Source: Microbacterium pumilum
Lineage (GTDB): Bacteria > Actinomycetota > Actinomycetes > Actinomycetales > Microbacteriaceae
DNA: 64,000 bases
Reading direction: 5' to 3'
NCBI RefSeq assembly: GCF_039530225.1
Contig: NZ_BAAAOH010000001.1
Span: 124,001-188,000, forward strand
Each line of letters starts with the position of its first letter. Position 1 is the stretch's first letter. Both the position numbers and the translations under genes were made by a program. Positions 41,165 through 50,942 of this stretch are shown here, piece by piece. Below the pieces are notes generated by a model, which did no database searches, was not told the origin of the DNA, and saw only the letters and a program-made list of their open reading frames with translations.

Positions 41165-42076
41165 ATGGATGTGTCTATCCAGGTGATCCGATATTTCTGT
41201 GTGCTCGCGGAAGAGCTGCATTTCGGTCGCGCGGCGGAACGGCTGAGCATCACACCCCCCTCGCTGAGTCAGCAGATCAGCAGGCTCGAGCAGCAGCTCG
41301 ACGTCAGGCTGTTCGACCGCAGCCCCCGAAAAGTCGAGCTCACGGCCTTCGGACGTGAACTCCTGCCCCTCGCTCGACGGGTGCAGGACGACCACGATCA
41401 GCTGCTCAGCTGGGGACGCTCGATCAGGCGCGAGCGGGATGCGCCCACACTCCGAGTCGGTGTCGTCGCGGCAGGCGCAGGCAGCCTCACCACCTCGGCG
41501 ATCGCGGCGACGATGCAGGCGATTCCGAGGGCGCGCATCGAGATGCGCAGACTCGGCTTCTTCGATGTCGCCGAGGAGCTCGAGGGAGGACGTGTCGATG
41601 TCGTGTTCGCCCCATGGCCCATGCGCCTGCCGCCGCGCGTGCTCGCGGAACCGCTGTGGCGCGAGCCGCGGGTGCTCGTGGTGCGCGCGGACCACCCACT
41701 CGCCGGCCGCGAATCGATCTCGATCCTCGAGACCGGCGACGAGGTCTTCGTGGCTGTCGCGAAGGGGGTTCCCGAGGTCGTGGACTGGTGGATCGTCGAC
41801 CCTCGGCCCGACGGATCCCGTCCCAAGCGCGGGCCCAAGGCGGACAGCGTTGAGGGCCTGCTGGAACTCGTCGCGGCCGGCGCGGGCGTCAATATCGCAG
41901 GCCAGTCCGCCAGCAAGCACTACCGGCGCGACGAGTTGGCCTTCATCCCGATCGACGACATCGAACCCGCCACCATCGTGCTGTGCAGCCTGAGCGACAC
42001 GCGCAATCCGATGGTCAAGGCCTTCCGTGACACGGCGCAGTCGCTGTCGCCGCTCGTCGATGCGACATTCCATTGA
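41165..42076 (+). CDS. LysR-family regulator divergent from the quercetinase-like gene
   Basis: A 303-residue LysR protein with the HTH at about residues 18-55 (LHFGRAAERLSITPPSLSQQISRLE) and a periplasmic-binding-like effector domain. By position it should control the cupin-esterase operon, with an aromatic inducer likely. The ATG has no clear ribosome site. It is convergent with the ABC importer, 27 bases apart. Confidence 0.88.
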   Translation: MDVSIQVIRYFCVLAEELHFGRAAERLSITPPSLSQQISRLEQQLDVRLFDRSPRKVELTAFGRELLPLARRVQDDHDQLLSWGRSIRRERDAPTLRVGVVAAGAGSLTTSAIAATMQAIPRARIEMRRLGFFDVAEELEGGRVDVVFAPWPMRLPPRVLAEPLWREPRVLVVRADHPLAGRESISILETGDEVFVAVAKGVPEVVDWWIVDPRPDGSRPKRGPKADSVEGLLELVAAGAGVNIAGQSASKHYRRDELAFIPIDDIEPATIVLCSLSDTRNPMVKAFRDTAQSLSPLVDATFH

Positions 42077-42103
42077 CGAGGCGGGCGCGGTCGGCCTCGT
42101 GCT

Positions 42104-42967
42104 TCACGCCACCGGTGCCGCGGCCTTGAGGGTCTGCCACGCCTCTCGCCGACGGGCCTGCTCGTCGGGGTCGGGTACGGGCGAAGCCGCCATGAGCACC
42201 TGCGTGTAGTGGTGTCGCGGGTTGCGCATCACCTCGAGCGTCGGGCCCTCCTCCATCACGCGGCCGCGATTGAGGACGACCACGCGCTGCGCGAGGAACT
42301 CGACAACGGCCATGTCGTGGGCGATGAAGAGGTAGCCGAGATCCGTTCCGGAACGCAGGTCGGCGAGCAGATTCAGGACCTGGGCTTGCGTGGAGAGGTC
42401 GAGAGCGCTGACAGCCTCGTCGCAGACGACCAGCCGCGGATCGGTGACCAGCGCGCGGGCGATCGCGATGCGCTGCCGCTGCCCGCCGGAGAACTGACGC
42501 GGGTAGCGCGCCTCCGAACCCGGCGCGAGCCCCACGGCATCGAGCACCTCCTTGACTCGCCGATCGCGCTCCGCACGAGCGACACCCGCCACCCGCATCG
42601 GCTCGCTGATCGCATCGCCGATGGGGCGTCGCGGGTTCAGCGATGAGAACGGGTCCTGGAACACCGCGCGAAGGTCCCCCTGCAGCGAGCGGCGATCGGC
42701 CGCACTGGCCTTCGTGATGTCACGGCCCTCGAACAGGATCTGGCCGCTCGTCACCGGCTGCAGCCCGAGGATGGCGCGGCCGATGGTCGTCTTGCCCGAG
42801 CCCGACTCGCCGACGAGTCCGAGAGTCTCGCCGCGGGCGATCGTGAACGACACGTCGTCGACGGCGGCCGGACCCTTCTTGTTGTAGCGGACGACAAGGT
42901 TGCGCACCTCGAGGAGCGGCGAAGTCGCGGCATCGCCGTCCGTGTTCACGAGCGGGAGGTCGGTCAC
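42104..42967 (-). CDS. ABC importer ATPase, DppF type
   Basis: A 287-residue ATPase: Walker A GESGSGKTT, signature FSGGQRQRI, Walker B LVVCDEAVSALD, and the oligopeptide/dipeptide C-terminal extension (HHYTQVLMAASPVPDPDEQ). The Walker B Glu is in CDEAVS, as usual. It overlaps the fusion subunit gene by 4 bases and pairs with its ATPase domain. Confidence 0.9.
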   Translation of the reverse strand: MTDLPLVNTDGDAATSPLLEVRNLVVRYNKKGPAAVDDVSFTIARGETLGLVGESGSGKTTIGRAILGLQPVTSGQILFEGRDITKASAADRRSLQGDLRAVFQDPFSSLNPRRPIGDAISEPMRVAGVARAERDRRVKEVLDAVGLAPGSEARYPRQFSGGQRQRIAIARALVTDPRLVVCDEAVSALDLSTQAQVLNLLADLRSGTDLGYLFIAHDMAVVEFLAQRVVVLNRGRVMEEGPTLEVMRNPRHHYTQVLMAASPVPDPDEQARRREAWQTLKAAAPVA

Positions 42968-45066
42968 AGTTCTCCTCCGATCGATACCGGCTCACGCCAT
43001 TCCTCTTGTCTGCCGCGCACTTCGTCACGGCGGATGCAGCGCACGCCGCCGTCACCCTGCGATCTCGCGAGCAGCGGGATGGGCGTCATGCAGGCCGCTT
43101 CGACGAACCGGCAGCGCTGCGCGAAGCGGCATCCGGTCGTCCACGATCCGGGCAGGGGCACCTGGCCCGGAATCGAGGCGAGTCGGGTCGTGCCCTCGAA
43201 ATCGATGATGGCGTGCGGGTCCGCTGCGAGGAGGGCCATCGTGTAGGGATGCTCGGGACGCACGAGAACGTCTCGCACGCTGCCTGTTTCGACGATCTCG
43301 CCGGCGTACATCACCGACACGTCGTCGCAGAGGTCCGCGACGACGCCGAGGTCGTGGGTGACGAGGATGATCGACATCCCGCGCGCGGCGATGAGCCCGC
43401 GCAGCAGCGCGAGGATCTCGGCCTGGATCGTGACATCCAGAGCCGTGGTGGGCTCGTCAGCGATGAGCAGCCGCGGAGATCCGGCGAGCGCCAGGGCGAT
43501 CGCGACGCGCTGCGCCATGCCGCCGGAGATCTGGTGCGGGTAGCTCTTGAGCACGCGCGGCGGATCTACGATGCCGACGTCGACGAGGAGCTGTTCGGCG
43601 ACGCGCTTCGCCTCGCCCGATCCCACCCGACGCATTCGCTTGATGGCCGAGGCAAGCTGCCAGCCGATGGTGAACATCGGGTCGAGTGCGCGGCTCGGCT
43701 CCTGCGAGATGAACGCGATGTCATGGCCGCGAACTTTGGCGAGCGTCTTCTCGTCTGCCCTCGCGAGGTCGACATCCCCCCATTGGATGCGTCCCGACCG
43801 TACCGACAGACCGGGCGAGAGCAGGCCGAGCAGTGCGTACGACGTCACGCTCTTGCCGCATCCCGACTCACCCACCAGGCCCATGACCCGCCCTGGGCGC
43901 ACACGAAGCGAGACACCCGTCACGAGCGCAGGGCCGCCGTCGACGCCGAGGACGAGGTCCTCGACGATGAGCTCTCCGGGGGCGGCGGGGCCGCTCGGCA
44001 CCTGCTGGTCGCTCGCAGCGGGGGCGCTGAGAGCGGGTGCGTCTTCCGGGATCTCCACTGCTTCCGAGTAGTCCGCGACGGTGTCGACGGGAAAATTAGC
44101 GGTGGCTTCCAGCGGGTACTCCACAGGTGCCGACTCGGGAGCGGCCGCCAGGACGTACGTCGTGTCCGGCGCGACCTTGCTGCGCTTGCGCCGCAACGCC
44201 ACGAGCGGCGGGGGCGTTGCGGCACCGCCGGAGAGGACGTCTGCCAGTGCGTTCGCCGCGATGATCGTCAGAGCGAGGACAGCACCGGTGGGCACCATCA
44301 TCCACGGATCCTGGAAGATGAAGCGCGCGGCGGTCTGGATCATGCCACCCCACGTCGGCTCGGGCGGCTGCGCACCGAGCCCGATGAAGGCCAGACCCGC
44401 CTGCATCATGATGCCCACGCCGAAGAACAGGACGAATTGCACGATCACGGTGGTCGACATGTTGGGCAGCACATGCCGGAATCCCACACTGGCCGGTCGT
44501 ACTCCGTCGACTGCTGCCGCCTCGATGAACAGCTGCTGCTGCAGCGACTTCGCCTGGCCGAACAGGATCCGGTAAAGCGCACCGAACAGCAGCAGACCGA
44601 ACAGCGCCATGACCAGCGGCATGTTCGTGCCGACGGCCGCGATGAACGCGAGGATGATGACCATCCCGGGAAGCGACATCACGATCTCACTGATCCGGTT
44701 CATGATGCCTTCACCACGGATGCTGCGAGCGGCCCAGAGCACGACCGGCACCGTGACGAGCACCGCGACGAGCGGGGGGATGCAGGCGATCGCGAGTGTC
44801 GGCGCTGCGGCAGTCACGATGCGCGACAGAAGGTCCCGCCCGAGCTCATCGGTGCCGAGGAGATGTGCGGCAGACGGACCCTGCAGGACTGCGCTCAGAT
44901 CCTGCTGGAGCGGTCCGTAGCGCAGCCACAGCGGCGAGGTGAGCGATGCGATGACGAGACCGATGATCCAGATCAGCGCGAGGATCGCCGTGGGCGACCT
45001 CAGCCGACCGCCCCGCTTGCGCTCGGAGCGGCGGATGGTCAGGATCGCTGTGGTCGAGACGGTCAT
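42964..45066 (-). CDS. permease-ATPase fusion subunit of an ABC importer
   Basis: A 700-residue protein. Residues about 1-300 are a DppC-type permease ([38 protein letters not shown] coupling loop). A Pro/Ala/Glu-rich linker of about 90 residues follows, then a DppD-type ATPase from about residue 390 (Walker A GESGCGKS, signature ISGGMAQRV, Walker [13 protein letters not shown], and the Cys-rich C-terminal tail). The ATG at 45066 overlaps the DppB-type gene. Fusion of these two subunits is unusual, and the frame shows no gap or stop. Confidence 0.88.
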   Translation of the reverse strand: MTVSTTAILTIRRSERKRGGRLRSPTAILALIWIIGLVIASLTSPLWLRYGPLQQDLSAVLQGPSAAHLLGTDELGRDLLSRIVTAAAPTLAIACIPPLVAVLVTVPVVLWAARSIRGEGIMNRISEIVMSLPGMVIILAFIAAVGTNMPLVMALFGLLLFGALYRILFGQAKSLQQQLFIEAAAVDGVRPASVGFRHVLPNMSTTVIVQFVLFFGVGIMMQAGLAFIGLGAQPPEPTWGGMIQTAARFIFQDPWMMVPTGAVLALTIIAANALADVLSGGAATPPPLVALRRKRSKVAPDTTYVLAAAPESAPVEYPLEATANFPVDTVADYSEAVEIPEDAPALSAPAASDQQVPSGPAAPGELIVEDLVLGVDGGPALVTGVSLRVRPGRVMGLVGESGCGKSVTSYALLGLLSPGLSVRSGRIQWGDVDLARADEKTLAKVRGHDIAFISQEPSRALDPMFTIGWQLASAIKRMRRVGSGEAKRVAEQLLVDVGIVDPPRVLKSYPHQISGGMAQRVAIALALAGSPRLLIADEPTTALDVTIQAEILALLRGLIAARGMSIILVTHDLGVVADLCDDVSVMYAGEIVETGSVRDVLVRPEHPYTMALLAADPHAIIDFEGTTRLASIPGQVPLPGSWTTGCRFAQRCRFVEAACMTPIPLLARSQGDGGVRCIRRDEVRGRQEEWREPVSIGGEL

Positions 45067-46004
45067 GATGTGCGCAGTTTCGGGTCGAGGGTGCGGTTGA
45101 GGGTTTCCAGCAGCACGTTCACGAAGACGACGACGAGTGTCGCCACCAGGACGAGCGCCTGCACGAACGGCAGATCGGCGGAGCCCACGGCTGCCTGCAT
45201 GGCCTGGCCGATGCCGGGGAGCGCGAACAGCAGCTCGATCATCACCGAGCCGCCGAAGAGCACGATGAACTGGACCGCCACACTGGCGAGGATGGGAAGG
45301 CTCGCGCCGCGGAGTGCGTGCACGTAGACGATGCGATTCGTGGGGGTCCCGACCGCACGGAGCGTGCGGATGTGCTCCTGGGCGAGCGACTCCGCCATCG
45401 ATGCACGGGTCTGGCGGGCGATGAATCCGGCTGACGTGAGCGCGATCGTGAGGACAGGCAGCACCAGCGATTTGAACCACTTCTCAGGGCTGACGTCGAA
45501 CGGTACGAAGCCCGTCGCCGGCAGCAACCGCATCTGCACTGCGAAGACATAGACGAGAAGGATGCCGACCCAGAAGGCCGGCAGCGACAGCATGATGCCG
45601 GTGATGACGGTGATGGCCCGGTCGACGGCACCGCCGCGGACGGCGGCGACAACACCGAGGACGATGCCGATCACCGCGCTGAGAATCGTGCCGCCCAACG
45701 CGAGCGCCGCCGTCACGGGAAGGCGTTTCGCGATGTCGGGACCAATGGGACGCCCGTCGATGAGTGAGACGCCCAGGTTGCCCTGCAGGACTTGGCCGAC
45801 CCACGCCAGGTACTGCTGGATCCACGGGTCGTACCAGCCGACCGACTCGTTGTAGGCGAACACCTGCTCGGGGGTCGCCGACTGGCCGAGCGCGACACCA
45901 CCGGGCGTCGAACCCGAGAGGTGGACGAGCACGAACGCGATCCACGACGCGATCAACAGCGTCAGGATCGCCCAGGCGACCCGCTTCAACACGAAGATGA
46001 GCAT
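45063..46004 (-). CDS. ABC importer permease, DppB type
   Basis: A 313-residue membrane protein starting MLIFVLKRVAWAILTLLIAS, with the RTLRAVGTPTNRIVYVHALRGA coupling loop and ELLFALPGIGQAM tail of DppB permeases. It forms the membrane pore with the permease half of the fusion subunit. It is 57 bases after the binding-protein gene. Confidence 0.92.
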   Translation of the reverse strand: MLIFVLKRVAWAILTLLIASWIAFVLVHLSGSTPGGVALGQSATPEQVFAYNESVGWYDPWIQQYLAWVGQVLQGNLGVSLIDGRPIGPDIAKRLPVTAALALGGTILSAVIGIVLGVVAAVRGGAVDRAITVITGIMLSLPAFWVGILLVYVFAVQMRLLPATGFVPFDVSPEKWFKSLVLPVLTIALTSAGFIARQTRASMAESLAQEHIRTLRAVGTPTNRIVYVHALRGASLPILASVAVQFIVLFGGSVMIELLFALPGIGQAMQAAVGSADLPFVQALVLVATLVVVFVNVLLETLNRTLDPKLRTS

Positions 46005-46061
46005 CAGAACTCCTTGGGATGCCGGTGCCGGCGGCGCAGAGTCGCCGGCACCGGCATCGGC

Positions 46062-47624
46062 TCAGGATGCGGGCTGGATGGCTGACAGGATCGGGAACGA
46101 CTCGGCGCCCGGGAACGTGAGCTCCGCGACCTTCGCCTCGTTGTACGCCCACGGCGACAGCTGCTCGTAGAGCGGGATGAGCCACCCCGAGTCGACGATC
46201 GCGCGGTTGAGGTCCTGGAGCGCGGTCTCCTTGGCGGCGTCGTCCTGCGCTGCCCCGTACGCGCCGGCCGCGGCCTGGATGTCCGGGTTCTCCGCCTTGT
46301 GGAAGTTCGCGAAGCCGAACAGCACACCGAAGACGTTGCCCAGCGGGTTCGTCCACGTCAGCGGGAGCGGGCCACCGAGCGGCTCAGTGGAGACGACGGC
46401 GAACAGTTCCTCGGTCGAGGCGGCGTTCTTCAGCGTCATTTTGACCCCGATGGCCTCCCAGTAGGGCTGCAGCGCCTCGAGATCGCGCTGACTGCCCTGG
46501 TTGATCGTGAAGTCGAAGGCGAATCCGTCAGGGTACCCGGCCTCGGCGAGGAGCTCCTTGGCGCCCTCGGGGTCGTATGCGTACTGCTCGTCCAGCTCGG
46601 GAAGGAAACCCGGGCTGTCGGCGGGCATCGCGTTCGCGGTCGGGAGATTGCCCGGGTGCACCGCGCCGACGTACGTCTCACGATCGATCGCCATCGACAG
46701 CGCCTGGTACACACGCGGGTCCGCCCACTGCGGCCCGAGCGCGCCCTTCTTGTCGAACGCGATGATGTTCTGGACGGTGCCGCCGTTGGCGACCAGTCCC
46801 GTGCCGGCGGACTCGACCTGGGCCTGCTGGTCGGAGCCGATATTCGCCAGATCGACCTCACCCGAGATCGCCGCGTTCACGCGTGCCTGCGGGTCGAGGA
46901 TGGGGCGGAACTCGTAGGAGTCGAACGGGTAGTTCTCCGCGTCGGGGTTGTCTTCCTTCTTGACGAGAAGGTAGGAATTGCCCTTCACTGTTGCGTCCGC
47001 GTCGATGCTGAGCGGGCCGGACCCGTCGGGTGTCGAGTCGAGAGTCGCGCGATCAGCCGCTCCGGTCGGGCCGACGATTGCTCCACCCGGCATCACCAGG
47101 TTCGCCTCGAACCCGGCCTGGGGCCTCGTGAAAGTCAGCGTCACGGTGTCGTCGTCGACGACGGTCACGTCGGAGATCTCGTTCTGTCCGCCTTCCGCGA
47201 ACCCGCTGTAAGCGGACAGATCGGCGCCACCACGGGCGTCGAGGTTCTGCTTGACCAGGTCGGCCGTCAGGGTGCTGCCATCGTCGAACGTCGCCTCTGT
47301 GTCGAGATCGAGCGTCAGCTGTGTGCTGTCTTCGTTGTACTCGAACGAGGTCACCAGGTCGGGGACGACCTGGCCCTCCTCGTCCAGGCGGAACAGTGAG
47401 TCATAGATGCCTTCGAAGAACATCCGCTGGCCGGTGCCGTACCGCACCGGGTCATAGCCCAGGGCCGCCTGGTCGGAGTCGAGCCCGATGATGAGCTTCG
47501 AGGTGTCGACGGGGGCGCCGCTCTCGCCTCCTCCGCCGGAACCGGAGCATGCGCTGAGAACGAGGGCTGATGCTGCGACGGCCGCAATGACGGCGGCGCC
47601 ACGTGCTGTGGTGATTCGGGACAT
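46062..47624 (-). CDS. ABC importer substrate-binding lipoprotein (SBP family 5), IclR-regulated
   Basis: A 520-residue lipoprotein: signal peptide 1-25 with the lipobox LSAC, followed by a Gly/Ser linker. The body has LVTSFEYNEDSTQLTLDLDTEATFDDGSTLTADLV and an AYDPEGAKELLAEAGYPDG segment, both family-5 hallmarks. AGGAG is seven bases before the ATG at 47624. Divergent from a GH1 gene, with operator sites D and E between, so the importer is likely induced with the glycosidases and may carry a glycoside (inference). First gene of the four-gene operon. Confidence 0.9.
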   Translation of the reverse strand: MSRITTARGAAVIAAVAASALVLSACSGSGGGGESGAPVDTSKLIIGLDSDQAALGYDPVRYGTGQRMFFEGIYDSLFRLDEEGQVVPDLVTSFEYNEDSTQLTLDLDTEATFDDGSTLTADLVKQNLDARGGADLSAYSGFAEGGQNEISDVTVVDDDTVTLTFTRPQAGFEANLVMPGGAIVGPTGAADRATLDSTPDGSGPLSIDADATVKGNSYLLVKKEDNPDAENYPFDSYEFRPILDPQARVNAAISGEVDLANIGSDQQAQVESAGTGLVANGGTVQNIIAFDKKGALGPQWADPRVYQALSMAIDRETYVGAVHPGNLPTANAMPADSPGFLPELDEQYAYDPEGAKELLAEAGYPDGFAFDFTINQGSQRDLEALQPYWEAIGVKMTLKNAASTEELFAVVSTEPLGGPLPLTWTNPLGNVFGVLFGFANFHKAENPDIQAAAGAYGAAQDDAAKETALQDLNRAIVDSGWLIPLYEQLSPWAYNEAKVAELTFPGAESFPILSAIQPAS

Positions 47625-47793
47625 CCTGATCTCCTGTGATCGGTGTGCTGCTGCGGACTTCGGTGTCACGGATCGCTGTCGGGAATGCGATCCGTTTGGT
47701 TCAGAGTGCCGACCTCCGGCACGTTTGGCCATTCGGATTCACTCTGAGGTGCGTTAGCGGGCGCCTAACTTTGCTTCGCGTTCACTGTTTCTA

Positions 47794-47819
47794 GTGAAAC
47801 ATGCTTTCACAGAATGAAC
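47794..47819. promoter_or_regulatory. IclR operator site D, importer promoter
   Basis: GTGAAA-N5-TTTCAC-N3-ATGAAC, with exact spacing. It is 170 bases before the importer start; a TTCACT-AGTGAA dyad overlaps it. The 47625-48036 gap contains only this promoter region; a 72-residue frame across it is not supported as a gene. Confidence 0.75.
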
Positions 47820-47971
47820 AAGCTTTTGCTTCCGTCCGTGAACGCGCGACAGGCAGGGCGCATGTGCTCTCGGATCCAGCTTCAGCCGACTCCAGGCATC
47901 GGGGAATCGCCCGTCTGCTATGCGCCCATCAATCCCAGTGATGGGCGGGATTGCGAAGATCTCGTTATACA

Positions 47972-47997
47972 ATGAAAGCTGTTTTCATAGAATGAAC
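47972..47997. promoter_or_regulatory. IclR operator site E, GH1 promoter
   Basis: ATGAAA-N5-TTTCAT-N3-ATGAAC. It ends 39 bases before the GH1 ATG. It matches site D in all three half-sites and spacings. Confidence 0.77.
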
Positions 47998-48036
47998 GTG
48001 TAAGACATGATGGTGAAGGCTCAGAGAGGATCACTC

Positions 48037-49275
48037 ATGCACGCATCCCGCTTCCCCGCCGACTTCCTCTGGGGCGTGGCCACGGCCGGGCACCAGAACG
48101 AAGGCGACAATGTCGACAGCGACACCTGGTTCCTGGAGAACGTCACGCCGACGATCTTCCGCGAGCCTTCGGGCAAGGCCATGAACGGATGGGAGCTGTG
48201 GGAGTCCGACCTCGATCTCGTCGCGGGTATGGGGCTCAACGCCTACCGATTCTCGGTCGAATGGGCTCGTGTGGAGTCGACCGAGGGGGAGTTCTCGGAC
48301 GAGGCGCTCGCGCACTACGAGGCGATCGTCGACGGATGCCTCGCGCGCGGTCTGGCGCCGATCGTGACCTTCAACCACTTCACGTCGCCGCACTGGTTCG
48401 CGAAGCGCGGCGGGTGGCTCAACCCCGAGGCTCCCGAGCTCTTCGCCCGGTACTGCGGCGTCGTCATGGACCGCTTCGGCGACCGGATCGCGCTCGCCCT
48501 CACCTTCAACGAGCCCGACCTGCCCGAGATGCTGACGTGGATCGAGATGCCCGACTTCGTCGTGCAGCTGGGACGCGCGACCCTCGACGCTGCGAGCGAG
48601 GCGGCCGGCGTCGAGCGCTACCGCGCCGGCAACGTCATGGTCCCCGAGGATTTCGCCCCCATGCGCGCCGGGATGACGGAGGGTCACCGGGCCGCGAAGG
48701 CAGCCATCAAGACTCGGCGCCCCGACCTGCCGGTGGGCCTGTCGATCGCGATCATCGATGACGTGGCCGCTCCCGGCGGCGAGGAGCTGCGCGATCGCAA
48801 GCGCGCGAAGGTGTACGACCACTGGCTCGAGCTCGCCCGCGACGACGACTTCGTCGGCGTGCAGAACTACGAGCGCGAGGTCTACGGTCCCGACGGCCCC
48901 CTGCCGGTTCCCGAGGGCGTGGCCGTCAACGGGATGGGTACCGCTGTCGCACCCGAGTCGCTGCGCGGCGCGGTCGAGTACGCGCACTCGGTCAGTGGAG
49001 TGCCCGTCCTCGTGAGCGAACATGGAATCGGCACCGAAGACGACTCGCTGCGCGCCGGGTTCCTCGAGCCATCACTGGATGGCCTCGCACAGGCGATCGA
49101 GCACGGCGTCCCGGTTCTCGGCTACTGCCACTGGACCCTGATGGACAACTTCGAGTGGATCGGCGGATACGGCCCCAAGCTGGGCCTGCACAGCGTCGAT
49201 CGGCAGACTTTCGAGCGCACCGCAAAGCCGAGCGCCGCCGTGTACGCCGAACTCGTCCGCTCCTTCAGCGGGTAA
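48037..49275 (+). CDS. GH1 family glycosidase (first copy)
   Basis: A 412-residue TIM-barrel glycosidase starting RFPADFLWGVATAG. Glu159 in TFNEPDLPE is the acid/base and Glu328 in VSEHGIGTEDD the nucleophile, as in beta-glucosidases; the usual YQ of the glucose subsite is replaced by GHQ. AGGA lies about seven bases before the ATG. It has no signal peptide, so the substrate is cut in the cytoplasm after import. It is a full-length relative of the enzyme at 54291. Confidence 0.9.
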   Translation: MHASRFPADFLWGVATAGHQNEGDNVDSDTWFLENVTPTIFREPSGKAMNGWELWESDLDLVAGMGLNAYRFSVEWARVESTEGEFSDEALAHYEAIVDGCLARGLAPIVTFNHFTSPHWFAKRGGWLNPEAPELFARYCGVVMDRFGDRIALALTFNEPDLPEMLTWIEMPDFVVQLGRATLDAASEAAGVERYRAGNVMVPEDFAPMRAGMTEGHRAAKAAIKTRRPDLPVGLSIAIIDDVAAPGGEELRDRKRAKVYDHWLELARDDDFVGVQNYEREVYGPDGPLPVPEGVAVNGMGTAVAPESLRGAVEYAHSVSGVPVLVSEHGIGTEDDSLRAGFLEPSLDGLAQAIEHGVPVLGYCHWTLMDNFEWIGGYGPKLGLHSVDRQTFERTAKPSAAVYAELVRSFSG

Positions 49276-49318
49276 GCCTGTCTTCCGCGTCTGAACCCGC
49301 GCACGACAGACTGGTCGG

Positions 49319-50197
49319 GTGGAGATCGACGACGCGCTCGTGCGGCGGCTCGTGTCTGCGCAGTTCCCGCGATGGAGTCATCTGGCGATTCGCCGCGTGA
49401 CGCCGGGCGGGTGGGATAACCGCACCTTCAGGCTCGGCGACGAGCTGCTCGTCCGACTCCCGAGCGCTGACGGATATGCGGCCGCGGTCGCGAAGGAGCA
49501 GCGCTGGCTTCCGGCGATCGGCCCGCACGTTCCGCTCCAGGTGCCCGAGCCCGTCGGGCACGGAGTGCCGACACCCGAGTTCGACCGCCCGTGGTCGGTG
49601 TACCGCTGGATCACGGGTGTGCCGGCGGCCGAAGCGATGCCCGACGATCTGGACGAGTTCGCGGGCGACGTCGCCCGATTCCTCACCGCGCTCGCCGATG
49701 TCGACGCCACCGACGGCCCCGCGCCGGGCGCGCACAGCTTCTGGCGCGGGGCGCATCCGCGCGTCTACGAGGAGGACGTGGTGCGCTCATTGGAGCGACT
49801 CGACGGCGTGATCGACACGGTCGCGGCGCGCGAGGTATGGGATGCCGCGCTCGGGACCGAGATCACCGCGCCCGCCGTCTGGTTCCATGGCGACATCGCT
49901 CACGGCAACCTGCTGCTCCGCGAAGGGCGGCTGGCCGCGGTGATCGACTTCGGGACGTCGGGAGTCGGCGACCCGGCATGCGACCTGGCGATCGCATGGA
50001 CGATGTTCGATGACTCGGCCCGCGATGTGTTCCGCTGCGCTCTGCGGTGGGATGACGACGTGTGGGTGCGCGGCCGGGCGTGGGCGCTGTGGAAGGCGAT
50101 GCTGGTGCTGTCGGATGCATCCGGTTCGCACGATCCCGAAGCCGAAGCGCGCTCATCCCGCATCGTGATCGAGAAGATCCTGGCCGACGCGCCCTGA
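49319..50197 (+). CDS. aminoglycoside phosphotransferase-family protein
   Basis: A 292-residue APH-fold kinase: TPGGWDNRTFRLGDELLVRLP, the catalytic loop WFHGDIAHGNLLLREG and the metal-binding IDFGTSGVGDP. The start is GTG 49319, 43 bases after the GH1 stop, so it may be co-transcribed. Family members phosphorylate antibiotics, sugars or homoserine; no substrate can be named. It is not by itself evidence of antibiotic resistance. Confidence 0.85.
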   Translation: MEIDDALVRRLVSAQFPRWSHLAIRRVTPGGWDNRTFRLGDELLVRLPSADGYAAAVAKEQRWLPAIGPHVPLQVPEPVGHGVPTPEFDRPWSVYRWITGVPAAEAMPDDLDEFAGDVARFLTALADVDATDGPAPGAHSFWRGAHPRVYEEDVVRSLERLDGVIDTVAAREVWDAALGTEITAPAVWFHGDIAHGNLLLREGRLAAVIDFGTSGVGDPACDLAIAWTMFDDSARDVFRCALRWDDDVWVRGRAWALWKAMLVLSDASGSHDPEAEARSSRIVIEKILADAP

Positions 50198-50219
50198 ACG
50201 GCCGTCCGCGCAGCGAACC

Positions 50220-50238
50220 GGCCGCGAAGTCCGCGGCC
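50220..50238 (+). terminator. hairpin after the APH-family gene
   Basis: GGCCGCG and CGCGGCC form a perfect 7-bp stem with an AAGTC loop, 22 bases after the stop. No T run follows. A second stem (CGAGCGCCG 50279-50287, CGGCGCTCG 50302-50310) lies 40 bases further on. The 50198-50491 gap shows no gene. Confidence 0.5.
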
Positions 50239-50421
50239 TCAGCGACCACGGTCGCGATCGTGCTGGTGCATCGACGCACGAGCGCCGCCGGTGCCGGCCG
50301 ACGGCGCTCGCGGCGATGCGTCGGTGCGAGACCTCCTGTGAACCGCCATGCCGGCCCGGCGGACACAGTTTGTCCGCATCGCAGAGGCTGCTCCCCAGCA
50401 ACCCCTGCACGGTAGTCTATC

Positions 50422-50438
50422 ATGTCTCTATAGAGCAT
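50422..50438. promoter_or_regulatory. AT-rich palindrome in a promoter-like region
   Basis: ATGTCTCTATAGAGCAT is a 17-base palindrome with one mismatch, flanked on both sides by TCTATCATG. It is unusually AT-rich for this window and lies 53 bases before a small reading frame. It looks like an operator or a -10 region; no regulator gene is adjacent. Confidence 0.45.
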
Positions 50439-50491
50439 CTATCATGAGAGTATGGCTCAGAGCTTGGCCTCCCGTGCTACGTTCAGGTCTT

Positions 50492-50740
50492 ATGCCGCGT
50501 CCGTATGGAGACCCCGTGGAGATCGTCACAGCGCCGATTCCGGCGCAGTCGCCCTTCATCCCGTTGGAGGCGAAGATCGTGGTGGGTGCCGTAGCGCCGG
50601 CATCGCCTGATCCGATCCCGATCGTGCTGCTCCCGGGTTACGAATACCGCATGCGGGAGTGGCGGCATCCCACGACCCACGAGATCCACTGGCGCCTCGA
50701 ACGGAGGAAGTCGCCCTCTCCCGGCGAGACGGACGACTAG
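50492..50740 (+). CDS. hypothetical small protein
   Basis: An 82-residue frame, ATG 50492 to TAG 50740, with a Pro/Ile-rich centre (SPDPIPIVLLPGYEY) and a basic C-terminal half. The name and family are unknown. It follows an AT-rich palindrome that may be its promoter. An antisense frame of similar length overlaps, so either could be noncoding. Confidence 0.4.
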   Translation: MPRPYGDPVEIVTAPIPAQSPFIPLEAKIVVGAVAPASPDPIPIVLLPGYEYRMREWRHPTTHEIHWRLERRKSPSPGETDD

Positions 50741-50893
50741 CCTCGCCCGCGCTCCGCGCGAATCGGGCCCCCTCATACTCGTGCGCCTTCTCGCGCATGA
50801 GCCGGCAGGCGAGTACGAGCTCCGCCCCCGTAATCGGCGAGCGTCTCGATCACGATCAACCCCGATCGCGATCGCCGTCGCTTCTGTGCGATA

Positions 50894-50919
50894 ATGAAAC
50901 TACCTTTCACTGTATGAAA
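50894..50919. promoter_or_regulatory. IclR operator site F, esterase-GH78-GH1 promoter
   Basis: ATGAAA-N5-TTTCAC-N3-ATGAAA, 23 bases before the esterase ATG. It has the same spacing as sites A, D and E. Confidence 0.77.
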
Positions 50920-50942
50920 TTGATCGAACGCGAAGGAGCGTC

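Noticed and set aside
47754..47972. A 72-residue minus-strand frame between the importer and GH1 genes
   Set aside because: It covers operator sites D and E, shows no ribosome site and no family features.
49319..50197. Antibiotic-resistance gene
   Set aside because: The APH fold is shared by many small-molecule kinases and no resistance neighbour is present; the substrate cannot be named.
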